A DNA stretch of 64,000 nt from Citricoccus zhacaiensis (GTDB taxonomy: Bacteria; Actinomycetota; Actinomycetes; Actinomycetales; Micrococcaceae). Location: NCBI RefSeq assembly GCF_014645315.1, contig NZ_BMLQ01000001.1:429665-493664 (forward strand). The letters run 5' to 3'. Below, piece by piece: positions 55,424 through 64,000 of the stretch (positions are counted from its first letter, which is position 1; the number at the start of each line of letters is the position of its first letter). The translations under genes and the position numbers were made by a program. The notes beneath the pieces were generated by a model. The model ran no database searches and had not been told where the DNA came from. It saw nothing but the letters and a program-made list of their open reading frames with translations.

Positions 55424-56641
55424 TTAGCCGGTGACCGCGCGCTGGGTGGCCTTGACGGGGAGTGCGACGAGCTTCTCCAGGGGTCCTTGGCCCACCATGC
55501 GATTCCAGAACCAAGCGAATCCGAAGGCCGCCGCCAGATGCACCACGAACCACAGGACCGGTTCGCTGTAGTGGATCTCCAGGGCCAGGGCGATCAGGTG
55601 GGCGGAGTACAGGGTCAGGGTCATGGTGCCCGCGGCGGCCAGCGGAGTCAGCCATCGGCCGGCGCGGTGGGCGATGAGCTGAAACAGCCCCACGGCCAGA
55701 AGGCTCATGCCGAGACTGGTGGCCAGGGCCAGGGGAGTGTTGGTGTGGGGAGTGGCGATGGCCAACCACCAGGCAGAGGTGTTCGGAAGGTAGTCGGGAC
55801 CGTAGACGATGGCCTCGTCCAGGGCGGCCTCGCTCAACCCCGTCGCCAGCAGCGCCTCGTAGCCCCCAGCCATGTACAACAGGACAGAGGAAACCACCGA
55901 TGCCAGGATGGCCAGAGCCGCGCCGATCCCGGCGATGATGCCCTGCACCTGGGTGCTGCGCAGGTTGAGACGGCCGAGGCCCATGCCAGCCAGGATGAAT
56001 GTCATGTACGGCAGGGCCGGGTAGGTGCCGGTAAGCAGCAATTGGGAGACCACGGAGGCCGGCTCGGACAGCAGGTGTCCCAGCGTGGGGTTGTACGAGG
56101 TCCAATCCGGCAGCACCGGGATCATGGCCTGCATGAGGATCGGGGTGATGACGCCGAAGGCCGCTGCGCTGATGAAGAGTGCCTTGGGCCCGAGATGCAG
56201 GAACGGGATGGCCAGCAGGAAGAAGGCGGCGTAGTACAACATGATGCCGTACGCGGGCGGGCCCTCTTGCGGCATCACCGACGCGATCACCAGGGCGATC
56301 ACGGCGATCATGACGGCCCTGACCGCCAGACCGGCCCGGTCCGCCCTGAGCCTGTGTCCCCGGTGCAGCTGCTGGCCCCCGGAGGACAGGGCCAGTCCGA
56401 CGCCGGCCAGCAACGCGAACAGTGCTGCCGAATCGCCGGAGAACAGTTGCCACACCAGGGTCGGTTCGCCGGTCTCCTCGTCATAGTTGGGCAGCATGTG
56501 GATGGCCATCAGCCCGATCAGGGCAAAGCCACGCGCCGCATCGATGCCAATCAACCGCTTCCGGGGCGGGCTTTTCACCACCGTGGCAGAACCCGCTGCC
56601 GGGATATTCGCGGTGTCCTGGGGAATCTTGTCTGAGTCCAT
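55424..56641 (-). CDS. DUF418/acyltransferase-like membrane protein
   Basis: A 405-residue protein with about ten membrane helices. IGIDAARGFALIGLMAIHML at the start and LIALALEIHYSEP, FAWFWNRMVGQGPLEKLV at the end match the DUF418 group, related to heparan-acetyltransferase-like membrane proteins. Predicted to act on or export a cell-envelope compound; not known. The ATG at 56641 has AGGAC upstream. First gene of a unit with the two-component system, so it may be sensed or regulated by it. Confidence 0.8.
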   Translation of the reverse strand: MDSDKIPQDTANIPAAGSATVVKSPPRKRLIGIDAARGFALIGLMAIHMLPNYDEETGEPTLVWQLFSGDSAALFALLAGVGLALSSGGQQLHRGHRLRADRAGLAVRAVMIAVIALVIASVMPQEGPPAYGIMLYYAAFFLLAIPFLHLGPKALFISAAAFGVITPILMQAMIPVLPDWTSYNPTLGHLLSEPASVVSQLLLTGTYPALPYMTFILAGMGLGRLNLRSTQVQGIIAGIGAALAILASVVSSVLLYMAGGYEALLATGLSEAALDEAIVYGPDYLPNTSAWWLAIATPHTNTPLALATSLGMSLLAVGLFQLIAHRAGRWLTPLAAAGTMTLTLYSAHLIALALEIHYSEPVLWFVVHLAAAFGFAWFWNRMVGQGPLEKLVALPVKATQRAVTG

Positions 56642-56790
56642 GCGTCCTGGAGTCCTTCTGTCTCGACCACCTGCCCATGCCGTGCCGTCGCCGCTTTCGG
56701 CGCCGATGCAACGCGTGCTGAGGCCCGTCACCGGTGACCTGGTGTGGATTCAGACTGGCGGAAGGACCTTGAGCAATGCCTTCGGTCTCT

Positions 56791-56808
56791 TGAAGATTTC
56801 ATGAAGAT
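56791..56808. promoter_or_regulatory. Direct repeats fitting an OmpR-type regulator site
   Basis: TGAAGAT at 56791-56797 and TGAAGAT at 56802-56808, spaced 11 bp start to start, i.e. one helical turn. OmpR-family regulators typically bind such tandem repeats. It lies about 150 bp upstream of the DUF418-regulator-kinase unit. Assignment is inferred. Confidence 0.4.
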
Positions 56809-56909
56809 ACCTGCGCCCAAGGAACGGTCGCCGCCAGCACGCAGAGCGTGCCACCCCTGTTCGCCGCATCGAAGAGGTCCAACGCCTCAGCGGGTCACGG
56901 TATACCGTC

Positions 56910-56915
56910 TAGGGT
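56910..56915 (+). promoter_or_regulatory. -10 box of a leaderless transcript
   Basis: TAGGGT (TANNNT) ends 6 nt before the ATG of the DUF885 gene, which has no ribosome binding site. Typical leaderless arrangement. Confidence 0.5.
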
Positions 56916-56921
56916 CTTGCC

Positions 56922-58616
56922 ATGACCAATGTGCCCTCAATCGCCGCCCAGCAGCCACGCCAGCCCAGTGACATCGACGCGCTCGCCAACCGCTACTTCG
57001 CTGACACCCTCGCCCTGCACCCCGAGGAGGCCACCGCGCTCGGCCACCCCGGCCACGAGACCGAGTACTCGGACTACTCCCCCGCCGGATCGGCCGCCCA
57101 GGACGAGCTGAACCGGGCCCTGCTGGAGGACCTCGACCGCCTCACTCCCGCCGACGACGTGGACCGCGTCACCGCCGCCGCGCTGCAGGAACGGGTGGGG
57201 CTGGAACGCCGGATCCATGCCACCGGCCGCACCGAGCTGAACAACCTGGCCTCCCCGGCCCAGGAGATCCGCAACATCCTGGACCTGATGCCCATGGAGA
57301 CCGAGCAGGACTGGGCCCAGATCGCCGGCCGGCTGGCCAACCTGCCCAGTGCCCTGGCGGGATACGCCGAGTCCCTGCGGGCATCGCGCGACACCGGCCA
57401 GGTCGCCGCCCAGCGTCAGGTGGACATCGTCATCGAGCAGGCCGAGGCCCACTCCGCCCCCGGGGGTTTCTTCCCGGGACTGGTCGAGCGCGCGTCCGCG
57501 GCCGGCGTCGTGCCCTCCGCCCTGCTCACCGAGCTGGAGGCCCAGGCGAGCAAGGCCGGCACCGCCTACCAGGGGCTGGCGGACTTCCTGAAGGAGGAGG
57601 TGCGGGGCAGCGCCCCGGAACGGGACGCCGTCGGGCGGGACCTCTACCAGCTGTACTCACAGGAGTTCCTCGGCGCGCAGATCGACCTGGAGGAGACGTA
57701 CGCGTGGGGACAGGAGGAGCTCGCGCGGATCGTCGAGGCCCAACAGGCCGACGCCGAGAGGATCCAGCCGGGCGCCACCATCGACGAGGCCCGCGCGATC
57801 CTGAACGCGGACTCGGCCCGCCGACTGCAGGGCACCGCGGCGCTGCGGGACTGGATGCAGGGCGTCACCGACACCGCACTACAGGAGATGACCCGCTACT
57901 TCGAGATCCCCGCCCCGATGGACCGGGTCGAGTGCATGATCGCCCCCACGCAGGAGGGCGGCGTCTACTACACGGGCCCCTCGGACGACTTCTCGCGGCC
58001 CGGCCGCATGTGGTGGTCCGTGCCGGCCGGGGAGGACTCCTTCACCACCTGGCAGGAGACCACCACCGTCTACCACGAGGGCGTCCCGGGCCATCACCTG
58101 CAGATCGGCACCGCCATGCTGGCCCAGGACGAGCTGAACGATTGGCGGCGCAATGGGCTGTGGACCTCGGGGCACGGCGAGGGCTGGGCCCTGTACGCCG
58201 AGAAGCTGATGGACGAGTTCGGCTTCCTGACGGATCCGGGCGACCACCTCGGCATGCTGGACGCTCAACGGATGCGTGCGGCCCGAGTGGTGTTCGACAT
58301 CGGCGTGCACTGCGGCTTCGAGGCCCCGGCATCCGAGGGTGGCGGCGTGTGGACCCCCGAGCAGGGGTTCGCGTTCCTGACGAAGCACCTCAACGACTCC
58401 CCCGGACAGATCCGGTTCGAATTCATCCGGTACCTCGGCTGGCCGGGGCAGGCACCCTCCTACAAGGTCGGCCAGCGCATCTGGGAGCAGATCCGTGCCG
58501 AACAGGCCGACCGTGCTGCGGCTCAGGGCCGCGAGTTCGACCTCAAGTCCTTCCACACCCGGGCCCTGCGCCTGGGTTCCATGGGGCTGGACACCCTCCG
58601 CCAGGCGATGGCATGA
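56922..58616 (+). CDS. DUF885-family putative metallopeptidase
   Basis: A 564-residue protein. The second half holds YHEGVPGHHLQIGTA, an HE-x4-H(H)-like zinc motif, and HGEGWALYAEKLMDE, with an additional Glu, both conserved in DUF885. The first half is helical. No signal peptide. The fold and motif suggest a cytoplasmic zinc peptidase; no substrate is known. Its stop overlaps the maf start (ATGA). Confidence 0.85.
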   Translation: MTNVPSIAAQQPRQPSDIDALANRYFADTLALHPEEATALGHPGHETEYSDYSPAGSAAQDELNRALLEDLDRLTPADDVDRVTAAALQERVGLERRIHATGRTELNNLASPAQEIRNILDLMPMETEQDWAQIAGRLANLPSALAGYAESLRASRDTGQVAAQRQVDIVIEQAEAHSAPGGFFPGLVERASAAGVVPSALLTELEAQASKAGTAYQGLADFLKEEVRGSAPERDAVGRDLYQLYSQEFLGAQIDLEETYAWGQEELARIVEAQQADAERIQPGATIDEARAILNADSARRLQGTAALRDWMQGVTDTALQEMTRYFEIPAPMDRVECMIAPTQEGGVYYTGPSDDFSRPGRMWWSVPAGEDSFTTWQETTTVYHEGVPGHHLQIGTAMLAQDELNDWRRNGLWTSGHGEGWALYAEKLMDEFGFLTDPGDHLGMLDAQRMRAARVVFDIGVHCGFEAPASEGGGVWTPEQGFAFLTKHLNDSPGQIRFEFIRYLGWPGQAPSYKVGQRIWEQIRAEQADRAAAQGREFDLKSFHTRALRLGSMGLDTLRQAMA

Positions 58617-59353
58617 GCGGCGATTCGGGCGCTGAGCTGAGCGCCGCGCTGGCCGCCGGACCGCAGGCCACCGAACGTCAGGACCACGACGGCGGCGCAC
58701 CGGTATCGCGGCTGGTGCTGGCCTCGGCCTCGCCGGCCCGGGCCCGGATCCTCGAGGCCGCCGGCCTCCCCTTCACCGTGGTGGTCTCGGACGTGGACGA
58801 GGACGCGATCGCCGCTGCCCATCCGCTGGCCAGTCCGGCCGAGACGGCTCAGCTGCTCGCCCGGGCCAAGGCCGAGGACGTCGCGGGGCACCCCGAGGCG
58901 TCGGGCGCCCTGGTGATCGGCTGCGACTCGGTGTTCGAGCTGGACGGCGTAGCCTACGGCAAGCCCTGGGAACCTGAGGTCGCCCTGGAGCGCTGGCGGG
59001 CGCAGTCCGGCCGTACAGGCGAGCTGCACACCGGCCACTGGGTCGTGGACAACCGTGACCCCGCCAGCCGTGACGTCGAGACGCCGCTCACGCGGCCGGC
59101 CACCGGCGCGCTGTCGAGCGCCAGGGTGAGTTTCGCCGACGTCGACGAGGAGGAGATCGCCGCGTACGTGGCCACGGGCGAGCCCCTGCAGTGCGCGGGG
59201 GCCTTCACGATCGACGGTCGCGGAGCAGCCTTCGTCACCGCGGTGGAGGGAGACCCGAACGCCGTGATCGGCCTGTCCGTCTCCACGCTGCGCGGCCTGC
59301 TGGCAGAGTTCGGGATCTCTCTGGCGTCCCTGTGGGAGGCCGACGGCGCCTGA
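58613..59353 (+). CDS. maf: Maf-like nucleoside triphosphate pyrophosphatase
   Basis: A 246-residue Maf protein, which removes modified or non-canonical nucleotides by hydrolysing NTPs to NMPs. LVLASASPARARILEAAGLPF is the N-terminal signature, VIGCDSVFELDGVAYGKP is the catalytic loop with Asp and Lys, and FADVDEEEIAAYVATGEPL follows. The first 30 residues are an extra Ala/Gln/Asp-rich extension. ATG overlaps the DUF885 stop (ATGA), so the two are coupled. Confidence 0.9.
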   Translation: MSGDSGAELSAALAAGPQATERQDHDGGAPVSRLVLASASPARARILEAAGLPFTVVVSDVDEDAIAAAHPLASPAETAQLLARAKAEDVAGHPEASGALVIGCDSVFELDGVAYGKPWEPEVALERWRAQSGRTGELHTGHWVVDNRDPASRDVETPLTRPATGALSSARVSFADVDEEEIAAYVATGEPLQCAGAFTIDGRGAAFVTAVEGDPNAVIGLSVSTLRGLLAEFGISLASLWEADGA

Positions 59354-59371
59354 GCAGGGATTGCCGGAGCC

Positions 59372-59414
59372 GGCGGTATGCCTGCCATAACTGTGCACGC
59401 TGGCGGTGTGCCTG
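59372..59414. repeat. Short direct repeat upstream of MFS gene
   Basis: GGCGGTATGCCTG (59372-59384) and GGCGGTGTGCCTG (59402-59414) are 12/13 identical and 30 bp apart. A box TAACGT (TANNNT) lies at 59466-59471 and could be the promoter of the downstream MFS gene. Role unknown; could be a regulator site. Confidence 0.35.
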
Positions 59415-59521
59415 TTCTCACACGGCCGCAGGCACTTTTCGGGTGAGGCGGCCGAGGCCGCGGCGTTAACGTGGAGAGGCCCGTGCGGAGTGATCCGCCA
59501 CCGTCCACCAGGAGAACGCCC

Positions 59522-60817
59522 ATGGCCCCCACCCAGACCACCGAGGCGACCCTCACGGCGTCCGGCCTGGCGGCGCCCGAGCGCCCCGGTCACCCCGGCC
59601 ACCCCCGTCACCACGGGCAGCCACCGGTTCCCGCGAGGACCGCGCGGCTGGCCATCTTCGCCCTGGCGATCGGCGCATTCGGCATCGGCACGGCCGAGTT
59701 CGCCACCATGGGCCTGCTGCCGTACATCGCCGAGGGCTTCGGCGCCACGATCACCGAGGCGAGCCACGCGGTGTCGCTCTACGCGATCGGGGTGGTGGTC
59801 GGGGCACCCCTCATCGCCGCACTGACCGCCCGGATGGAACGCCGGCGCCTGCTGCTGGGGCTGGCGGCCCTGTTCGTCATCGGCAGTATCGGTTCCACCC
59901 TGGCACCGTCGCTGCCGTGGATGCTGGTGTCACGCTTCATCACCGGGTTGCCCCACGGGGCGTTCCTGGGCATCGGTGCCGTGGTCGCGTCCACCCTGGT
60001 CGCCCCACACCGCCGGGCCACGGCCATGGCGAGGGTCATGCTCGGGCTGACCGTGGCCAACATCGTGGGTGTGCCCGCGGCGGCGGCCCTGGGAGCCCAG
60101 TTCGGCTGGCGGACCGCCTACGGCATGGTCGCCCTGATCGGGTTGCTCACGCTCGTGGCCGTGTTCGCCCTCGTCCCGCGCAGCAAGCCCGCCCTGGCCC
60201 CGTCCATCCGCGGAGAGCTCCGCACCCTCAAACGTCCCCAGGTCATCCTCACCCTCGTGGCCGGCTCCATCGGCTTCGGCGGGATGTTCGCCGTCTACAC
60301 CTTCATCTCACCGACGATGACCGACCTCACCGGGCTGCCCGAGTCGGCCGTCCCCTGGGTGCTGGTCTGCTACGGAGTCGGCATGACCCTCGGCTCGCTC
60401 ATCGCCGGCCCACTCGTGGACCGCTCGATCGAGAGGTCCGCCCTGCTCGGCGTCACCAGCCTGGGGCTGGTCCTCTTGGCGTTCGCCGCCCTGGCCCACG
60501 TCCCCGCCGTGGCGATCGCCTGTGTGCTGCTGCTGGGAATCGCCGGGTCCCTCTTCACGACTGCACTGCAGGTGCGCCTGCTACGTGAGAGCGGCGATGC
60601 CCCCTCCGTCAGCGCGGCCATGAACCACGCTGCGTTCAACTTCGCCAACGCCTTGGGCGCCTTCCTCGGCGCCGTCGTGGTGGACGCCGGGCTCGGGTAC
60701 CGGTCGCCGGCATTGCTCGGCACCGGACTGACCGTGGTGGGACTGGCCGTCATGGTCCTGGCGGTGGTGACGCACCGGCGCGCTCGCACGGGGACCGCAC
60801 CGTCACCTGGGAGCTAA
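59522..60817 (+). CDS. MFS transporter (DHA1, Cmx/AraJ-like)
   Basis: A 431-residue 12-helix transporter. FGIGTAEFATMGLLPYIAEG and SHAVSLYAIGVVVGAPLIAA at the start, RMERRRLLLGLAALF (motif A) and ITGLPHGAFLGIGAVVA are typical of the Cmx/AraJ drug or sugar efflux group. The first 40 residues are polar with His/Pro. ATG 59522 has AGGAGA in front. A role in drug efflux is possible but not shown. Confidence 0.83.
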   Translation: MAPTQTTEATLTASGLAAPERPGHPGHPRHHGQPPVPARTARLAIFALAIGAFGIGTAEFATMGLLPYIAEGFGATITEASHAVSLYAIGVVVGAPLIAALTARMERRRLLLGLAALFVIGSIGSTLAPSLPWMLVSRFITGLPHGAFLGIGAVVASTLVAPHRRATAMARVMLGLTVANIVGVPAAAALGAQFGWRTAYGMVALIGLLTLVAVFALVPRSKPALAPSIRGELRTLKRPQVILTLVAGSIGFGGMFAVYTFISPTMTDLTGLPESAVPWVLVCYGVGMTLGSLIAGPLVDRSIERSALLGVTSLGLVLLAFAALAHVPAVAIACVLLLGIAGSLFTTALQVRLLRESGDAPSVSAAMNHAAFNFANALGAFLGAVVVDAGLGYRSPALLGTGLTVVGLAVMVLAVVTHRRARTGTAPSPGS

Positions 60818-60828
60818 CACGAGCTCGT

Positions 60829-60845
60829 TTGTGGGATACCTACAA
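60829..60845. promoter_or_regulatory. Operator copy 2 of acyl-CoA carboxylase genes
   Basis: TTGTGGGATACCTACAA: palindromic, TTGTGGG against RC TTGTAGG with one difference. Same motif as at 51384 (13 of 17 positions identical). Confidence 0.6.
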
Positions 60846-60850
60846 TCGTT

Positions 60851-60865
60851 CCCGCGCGACGCGGG
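60851..60865. other. Hairpin between the two operators
   Basis: CCCGCG-CGA-CGCGGG is a perfect 6-bp stem with a 3-nt loop, midway between operator copies 2 and 3. It may terminate the upstream MFS transcript, or align the operators. Confidence 0.35.
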
Positions 60866-60881
60866 GAAAACGCGCCGGATC

Positions 60882-60898
60882 CTGTAGGAAACCCACGG
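60882..60898. promoter_or_regulatory. Operator copy 3, inverted, over the -35 region
   Basis: CTGTAGGAAACCCACGG is the opposite-strand form of the motif (TGTAGG-N3-CCCAC shared with copy 2). Its TGTAGG lies 17 bp before the -10 box TAGGCT (60906-60911), so it overlaps the -35 of the alpha-subunit promoter. Confidence 0.55.
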
Positions 60899-60905
60899 CC
60901 GCGTC

Positions 60906-60911
60906 TAGGCT
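60906..60911 (+). promoter_or_regulatory. -10 box of the carboxylase alpha gene
   Basis: TAGGCT (TANNNT), 88 nt before the ATG; the hexamer TGTAGG 17 bp upstream can serve as the -35 box and is part of operator copy 3. Confidence 0.45.
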
Positions 60912-60998
60912 CGGCAGGTGGGCCGCTCCGGCATCAGGTCGGGTCCGGCCCCCTTCGCAGATCGCCTGCGCCGACGCTTATGAAGGAGTCCCGCCCCG

Positions 60999-62822
60999 AT
61001 GTCCCAGCCGACGCCGACCGCCACCACCGCAGCCCGTCCGTTCTCGCGGGTGCTCGTGGCCAATCGCGGGGAGATTGCCGTCCGCATCATCCGCGCGGCA
61101 CATGACGAGGGACTCACCGCAGTGGCCGTCTATGCGGAACCGGACCGTGAATCCCTGCACGTACGCATGGCGGATGACGCCATCGCCTTGGGCGGGGCCT
61201 CGGCGGCCGACTCCTACCTGGTGGTGGACAAGATCCTCGCGGCCGCCCAGGCCTCCGGCGCCGATGCCGTCCACCCCGGCTACGGCTTCCTGTCCGAGAA
61301 CGCGGACTTCGCCCGTGCGGTCGAGGCGGCCGGCCTGGTGTGGATCGGCCCTCCGGCCGGGGCCATCGAGCAGCTGGGGGACAAAGTCTCCGCGCGCCAC
61401 CTGGCCCAGAAGGTCGGCGCGCCACTGGTGCCCGGCACCGCAGACCCGGTGGCGAACGCGGACGAGGTCCTCGCCTTCGCCGACACCCACGGTCTCCCCC
61501 TGGCCATCAAGGCTGCCCACGGTGGCGGCGGCCGCGGCATCAAGGTGGTCCGCAACCGCGAGGACATCCCCGAGATGTTCGACTCCGCGGTCCGTGAGGC
61601 CACCGCCGCCTTCGGCCGTGGAGAGTGCTTCGTGGAGCGCTTCCTGGACGCCCCGCGCCACGTGGAGACCCAGTGCCTGGCCGATGCCGCGGGGAACGTG
61701 GTGGTGGTGTCCACTCGCGACTGCTCCCTGCAGCGCCGCAATCAGAAGCTCGTCGAGGAGGCCCCGGCTCCCTTCCTGACAACCGAGCAGCAGCAGCGGC
61801 TGTACGAATCCTCCAAGGCCCTGCTGGTGGAGGCCGGCTACGTGGGGGCGGGCACCTGCGAGTTCCTCGTGGGCACGGACGGCACCATCTCCTTCCTCGA
61901 GGTCAACACCCGCCTGCAGGTGGAGCACCCGGTCTCGGAGGAGGTCACCGGCTTGGACCTGGTGCGCGAACAGTTCCGCATCGCCCGCGGTGAGGAGCTG
62001 GGCTACGGCGATCCCGCAGTGCGCGGCCACTCCTTCGAGTTCCGCATCAACGGCGAGGACGCCGGCAAGAACTTCATGCCATCCCCCGGCACCCTGACCC
62101 GCTTCCGCCTGCCCTCCGGCCCGGGCGTCCGCGTGGACACCGGCGTGGAGGAGGGCGAGACCATCACCGGCGCCTTCGACTCCATGGTGGCCAAGCTGAT
62201 CGTCACCGGCGCCACCCGCGAGCAGGCCCTGCAGCGCTCCCGCCGCGCCCTGGCCGAGATGCAGGTCGCCGGCATGCCCACCGTCCTGCCGTTCCACCGC
62301 GCCGTGGTCGCCGACCCGGCCTTCGCGCCGGAAGACGGAGCGCCGTTCACCGTGCACACCCGGTGGATCGAGACCGGCTTCGAAAACACCATCGCCCCGT
62401 TCGCCGGGATCCCGGCGGCCGCCGGGGACGCCGAGGAGGAGCACGAGGACCGCCGCTCCGTGACCGTGGAGGTCAATGGCAAGCGGGTCGAGGTCACCCT
62501 GCCCGCCATCCTGGGCGCCATCTCCACCGTGGCCACCGGCGCCAAGGCCGGCTCCCGCCGCCGGAAGTCGCGCGGCACCCGGGGCGCCACCGCCACCGGG
62601 GCCAACGGGGATACCCTGACCTCGCCGATGCAGGGCACGATCGTCAAGGTCGCGGCCAGCGTCGGGGACACCGTGGCTGAAGGCGACCTGATCGTGGTGC
62701 TCGAGGCGATGAAGATGGAGCAGCCGCTGACCGCGCACCAGTCCGGGACCATCACCGAGCTGAGCGCCGAGGTGGGCGCCACGGTCACCGCCGGTGCGGC
62801 GATCGCCACCATCGCGGACTAG
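60999..62822 (+). CDS. Acyl-CoA carboxylase alpha subunit (biotin carboxylase plus BCCP)
   Basis: A 607-residue fusion. Biotin carboxylase: [51 protein letters not shown] (ATP-grasp loop), [21 protein letters not shown] and [15 protein letters not shown]-terminal BCCP with the biotin site EAMKMEQ (Lys572). A linker of about 70 residues, Ala/Arg-rich, joins the two. ATG has AAGGAG ten bases upstream. Works with the beta and epsilon subunits at 51.5-53.4 kb, and needs BirA. AccA/PccA type; acetyl and propionyl specificity lies in beta. Confidence 0.94.
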   Translation: MSQPTPTATTAARPFSRVLVANRGEIAVRIIRAAHDEGLTAVAVYAEPDRESLHVRMADDAIALGGASAADSYLVVDKILAAAQASGADAVHPGYGFLSENADFARAVEAAGLVWIGPPAGAIEQLGDKVSARHLAQKVGAPLVPGTADPVANADEVLAFADTHGLPLAIKAAHGGGGRGIKVVRNREDIPEMFDSAVREATAAFGRGECFVERFLDAPRHVETQCLADAAGNVVVVSTRDCSLQRRNQKLVEEAPAPFLTTEQQQRLYESSKALLVEAGYVGAGTCEFLVGTDGTISFLEVNTRLQVEHPVSEEVTGLDLVREQFRIARGEELGYGDPAVRGHSFEFRINGEDAGKNFMPSPGTLTRFRLPSGPGVRVDTGVEEGETITGAFDSMVAKLIVTGATREQALQRSRRALAEMQVAGMPTVLPFHRAVVADPAFAPEDGAPFTVHTRWIETGFENTIAPFAGIPAAAGDAEEEHEDRRSVTVEVNGKRVEVTLPAILGAISTVATGAKAGSRRRKSRGTRGATATGANGDTLTSPMQGTIVKVAASVGDTVAEGDLIVVLEAMKMEQPLTAHQSGTITELSAEVGATVTAGAAIATIAD

Positions 62823-63054
62823 GACCACCCAGGGCCACGTCCACGCTGGGCTCGCCTCCCGGGGGCTCGCTCCTCCCGTGGCGTGGCAGGCGGCACGGCC
62901 ACAGCCTGATAACCGCTGCGTGGCAAGGCCGTCTCACTATCTGGACCTGTTGTCCGCATGGTGGCGCCCGCGCGTAGAGTCGTCGGGTCGCATTTCGCGC
63001 CGGCCAGGAGCCGGCACACCATTGATCTTGCATTGCATTGCATGAGGAGCAACC
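62823..63054. other. Intergenic region before the MHS transporter
   Basis: A 232-bp gap. A plausible promoter is TTGTCC (62950-62955), 19-bp spacer, TAGAGT (62975-62980). A run TTGCATTGCATTGCATG lies just before the ribosome binding site GAGGAG. No clear terminator for the carboxylase gene was seen. Confidence 0.35.
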
Positions 63055-64000
63055 ATGTCCACTGACCTGTCCCACGGCAGCTCAACCCCGGATCCCGGGG
63101 CCGGCGCGGTCGATGTCAAGGACGATGGCACCAAGGAACTGGGCGTCCCCCGGTCCCGCGTGGTGCTCGCGTCCCTGATGGGCACCACGATCGAGTTCTA
63201 CGACTTCTACGTCTACGCCACGGCGGCGGTCTCGGTCTTCCCGCTGATCTTCTTCGCGGCCGGTGACGAGGGCGCGGCCCTGCTGGCCTCCATGGCCACC
63301 TTCGGTGCGGCCTTCGTGGCCCGGCCCATCGGCTCGGTGGTGTTCGGCCACTTCGGTGACCGCATCGGCCGCAAGGCCACCCTGATCGGCTCCCTGCTCA
63401 CCATGGGCATCGCCACGTTCCTCATCGGCCTGCTGCCGACGTACTACCAGATCGGCCTGTGGGCTCCGGCCCTGCTGACCATCATGCGCTTCTGCCAAGG
63501 CCTCGGGCTCGGCGGCGAGTGGTCCGGCGCGGCCCTGCTGGCCACCGAGACCGCGGCCAAGGGCAAGCGCGCCTGGGCGGCGATGTGGCCCCAGCTCGGC
63601 GCCCCCATCGGCTTCCTGCTGGCCAACGGCCTCTTCCTGATCCTGACCCTGAGCTTCAACCACGACTCCACGAACCCGGACATGGACGGGGCCTTCCTCA
63701 CCTGGGTGTGGCGGCTGCCGTTCCTGCTGTCCCTGGTCATGGTGGCCGTGGGTCTCTACGTCCGCCTCCGCCTGCAGGAGACCCCGGTCTTCCAGCGCGC
63801 GGTGGACAATGACGAGCGCGTCAAGGCTCCCCTGGGCGAGGTCTTCCGGAAGAACTGGAAGGAGCTCATCCTGGGCACCTTCATCATGCTGGCCACCTAT
63901 GTGCTCTTCTACCTGATGACCACGTGGATCCTCTCCTACTCCATCAGCTCCCCCGAGGCCAGCGGCCTGGGCGTGCCCTACGCGGACTTCCTGGTGCTGC
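63055..64000 (+). CDS. MHS-family MFS transporter (partial, runs off the window)
   Basis: The first 315 residues of a major-facilitator protein of the metabolite:proton symporter group. MGTTIEFYDFYVYATAAV, VARPIGSVVFGHFGDRIGRK, MRFCQGLGLGGEWSGAALLA and LRLQETPVFQ are the known MHS signatures, shared with ProP, ShiA and alpha-ketoglutarate permease. Probable import of an organic acid or osmolyte; substrate unknown. ATG 63055 has GAGGAG upstream. The frame stays open to the window end. Confidence 0.88.
   Translation, partial: MSTDLSHGSSTPDPGAGAVDVKDDGTKELGVPRSRVVLASLMGTTIEFYDFYVYATAAVSVFPLIFFAAGDEGAALLASMATFGAAFVARPIGSVVFGHFGDRIGRKATLIGSLLTMGIATFLIGLLPTYYQIGLWAPALLTIMRFCQGLGLGGEWSGAALLATETAAKGKRAWAAMWPQLGAPIGFLLANGLFLILTLSFNHDSTNPDMDGAFLTWVWRLPFLLSLVMVAVGLYVRLRLQETPVFQRAVDNDERVKAPLGEVFRKNWKELILGTFIMLATYVLFYLMTTWILSYSISSPEASGLGVPYADFLVL

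Larger units (their letters stand above)
56642..56921. other. Divergent control region DUF418 / DUF885
   Basis: A 280-bp gap with three visible elements: direct repeats TGAAGAT-N4-TGAAGAT at 56791-56808, a perfect hairpin GCACGC-AGA-GCGTGC at 56837-56851, and the -10 box TAGGGT at 56910-56915 of the DUF885 gene. Nothing else was recognised. Confidence 0.5.

Noticed and set aside
63029-63045. TTGCATTGCATTGCATG as a functional microsatellite
   Set aside because: Too short and just before a ribosome binding site; nothing supports phase variation.

Overview
The window is about 64 kb of very GC-rich DNA with a strong preference for G or C at third codon positions, densely packed genes, many 1-8 nt gene overlaps and several start codons with a TANNNT -10 box just 6 nt upstream, i.e. 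leaderless transcripts. Together with a SAM-IV riboswitch, a mycothiol-era ars cluster, acyl-CoA carboxylase with a separate epsilon subunit, gatCAB and a long LigA, this points to an actinobacterium, probably in the Micrococcales (Micrococcaceae-like). No IS element, prophage, tRNA, rRNA or CRISPR array was seen; it reads as chromosome.

Layout. 1-4.4 kb: tail of an unknown gene, a DUF2231 membrane protein behind a structured leader, and the methionine pair metY-metX under a SAM-IV riboswitch, then a VOC protein behind an iron-box-like palindrome. 4.4-9.6 kb: CPBP protease, a kinase-like phosphotransferase coupled to zapE, and a MarR-MFS efflux pair with a clear operator. 9.7-19.7 kb: CocE/NonD hydrolase plus ATP-grasp ligase, a phosphotransferase, gatC-gatA-gatB, an acetyltransferase, a DUF2809 protein and a lipoprotein class A beta-lactamase. 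19.8-23.7 kb: arsenic island arsR / acr3 - double-domain arsC - flavoprotein. 23.6-30 kb: CGNR zinc-finger protein, tiny CxxC protein, membrane mycoredoxin-like protein, inositol-phosphatase-like gene, ligA and an arylsulfotransferase-like lipoprotein.

30.2-50.4 kb is the most striking part: one strand carries a PH-domain protein, a class III nucleotide cyclase, a 2065-residue membrane-anchored protein with about 11 Ig-like and 5 fibronectin-III modules, MoxR ATPase, DUF58, transglutaminase-like protein with a lost catalytic Cys, RDD-FHA protein, PP2C phosphatase, zinc-ribbon FHA protein, Ser/Thr kinase and a second FHA protein, mostly overlapping by 4 nt. This looks like one phospho-regulated machine built around a giant surface protein whose last ~90 codons have foreign-looking codon usage.

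50.5-64 kb: birA diverges from the acyl-CoA carboxylase beta and epsilon genes; the biotin carboxylase/BCCP alpha gene lies 8 kb away, and the two promoter regions share a 17-bp palindromic operator not explained by the local BirA, which has no DNA-binding domain. Between them are a DUF418-response regulator-histidine kinase operon, a DUF885 peptidase-like gene, maf and an MFS transporter; the window ends inside an MHS-family transporter.
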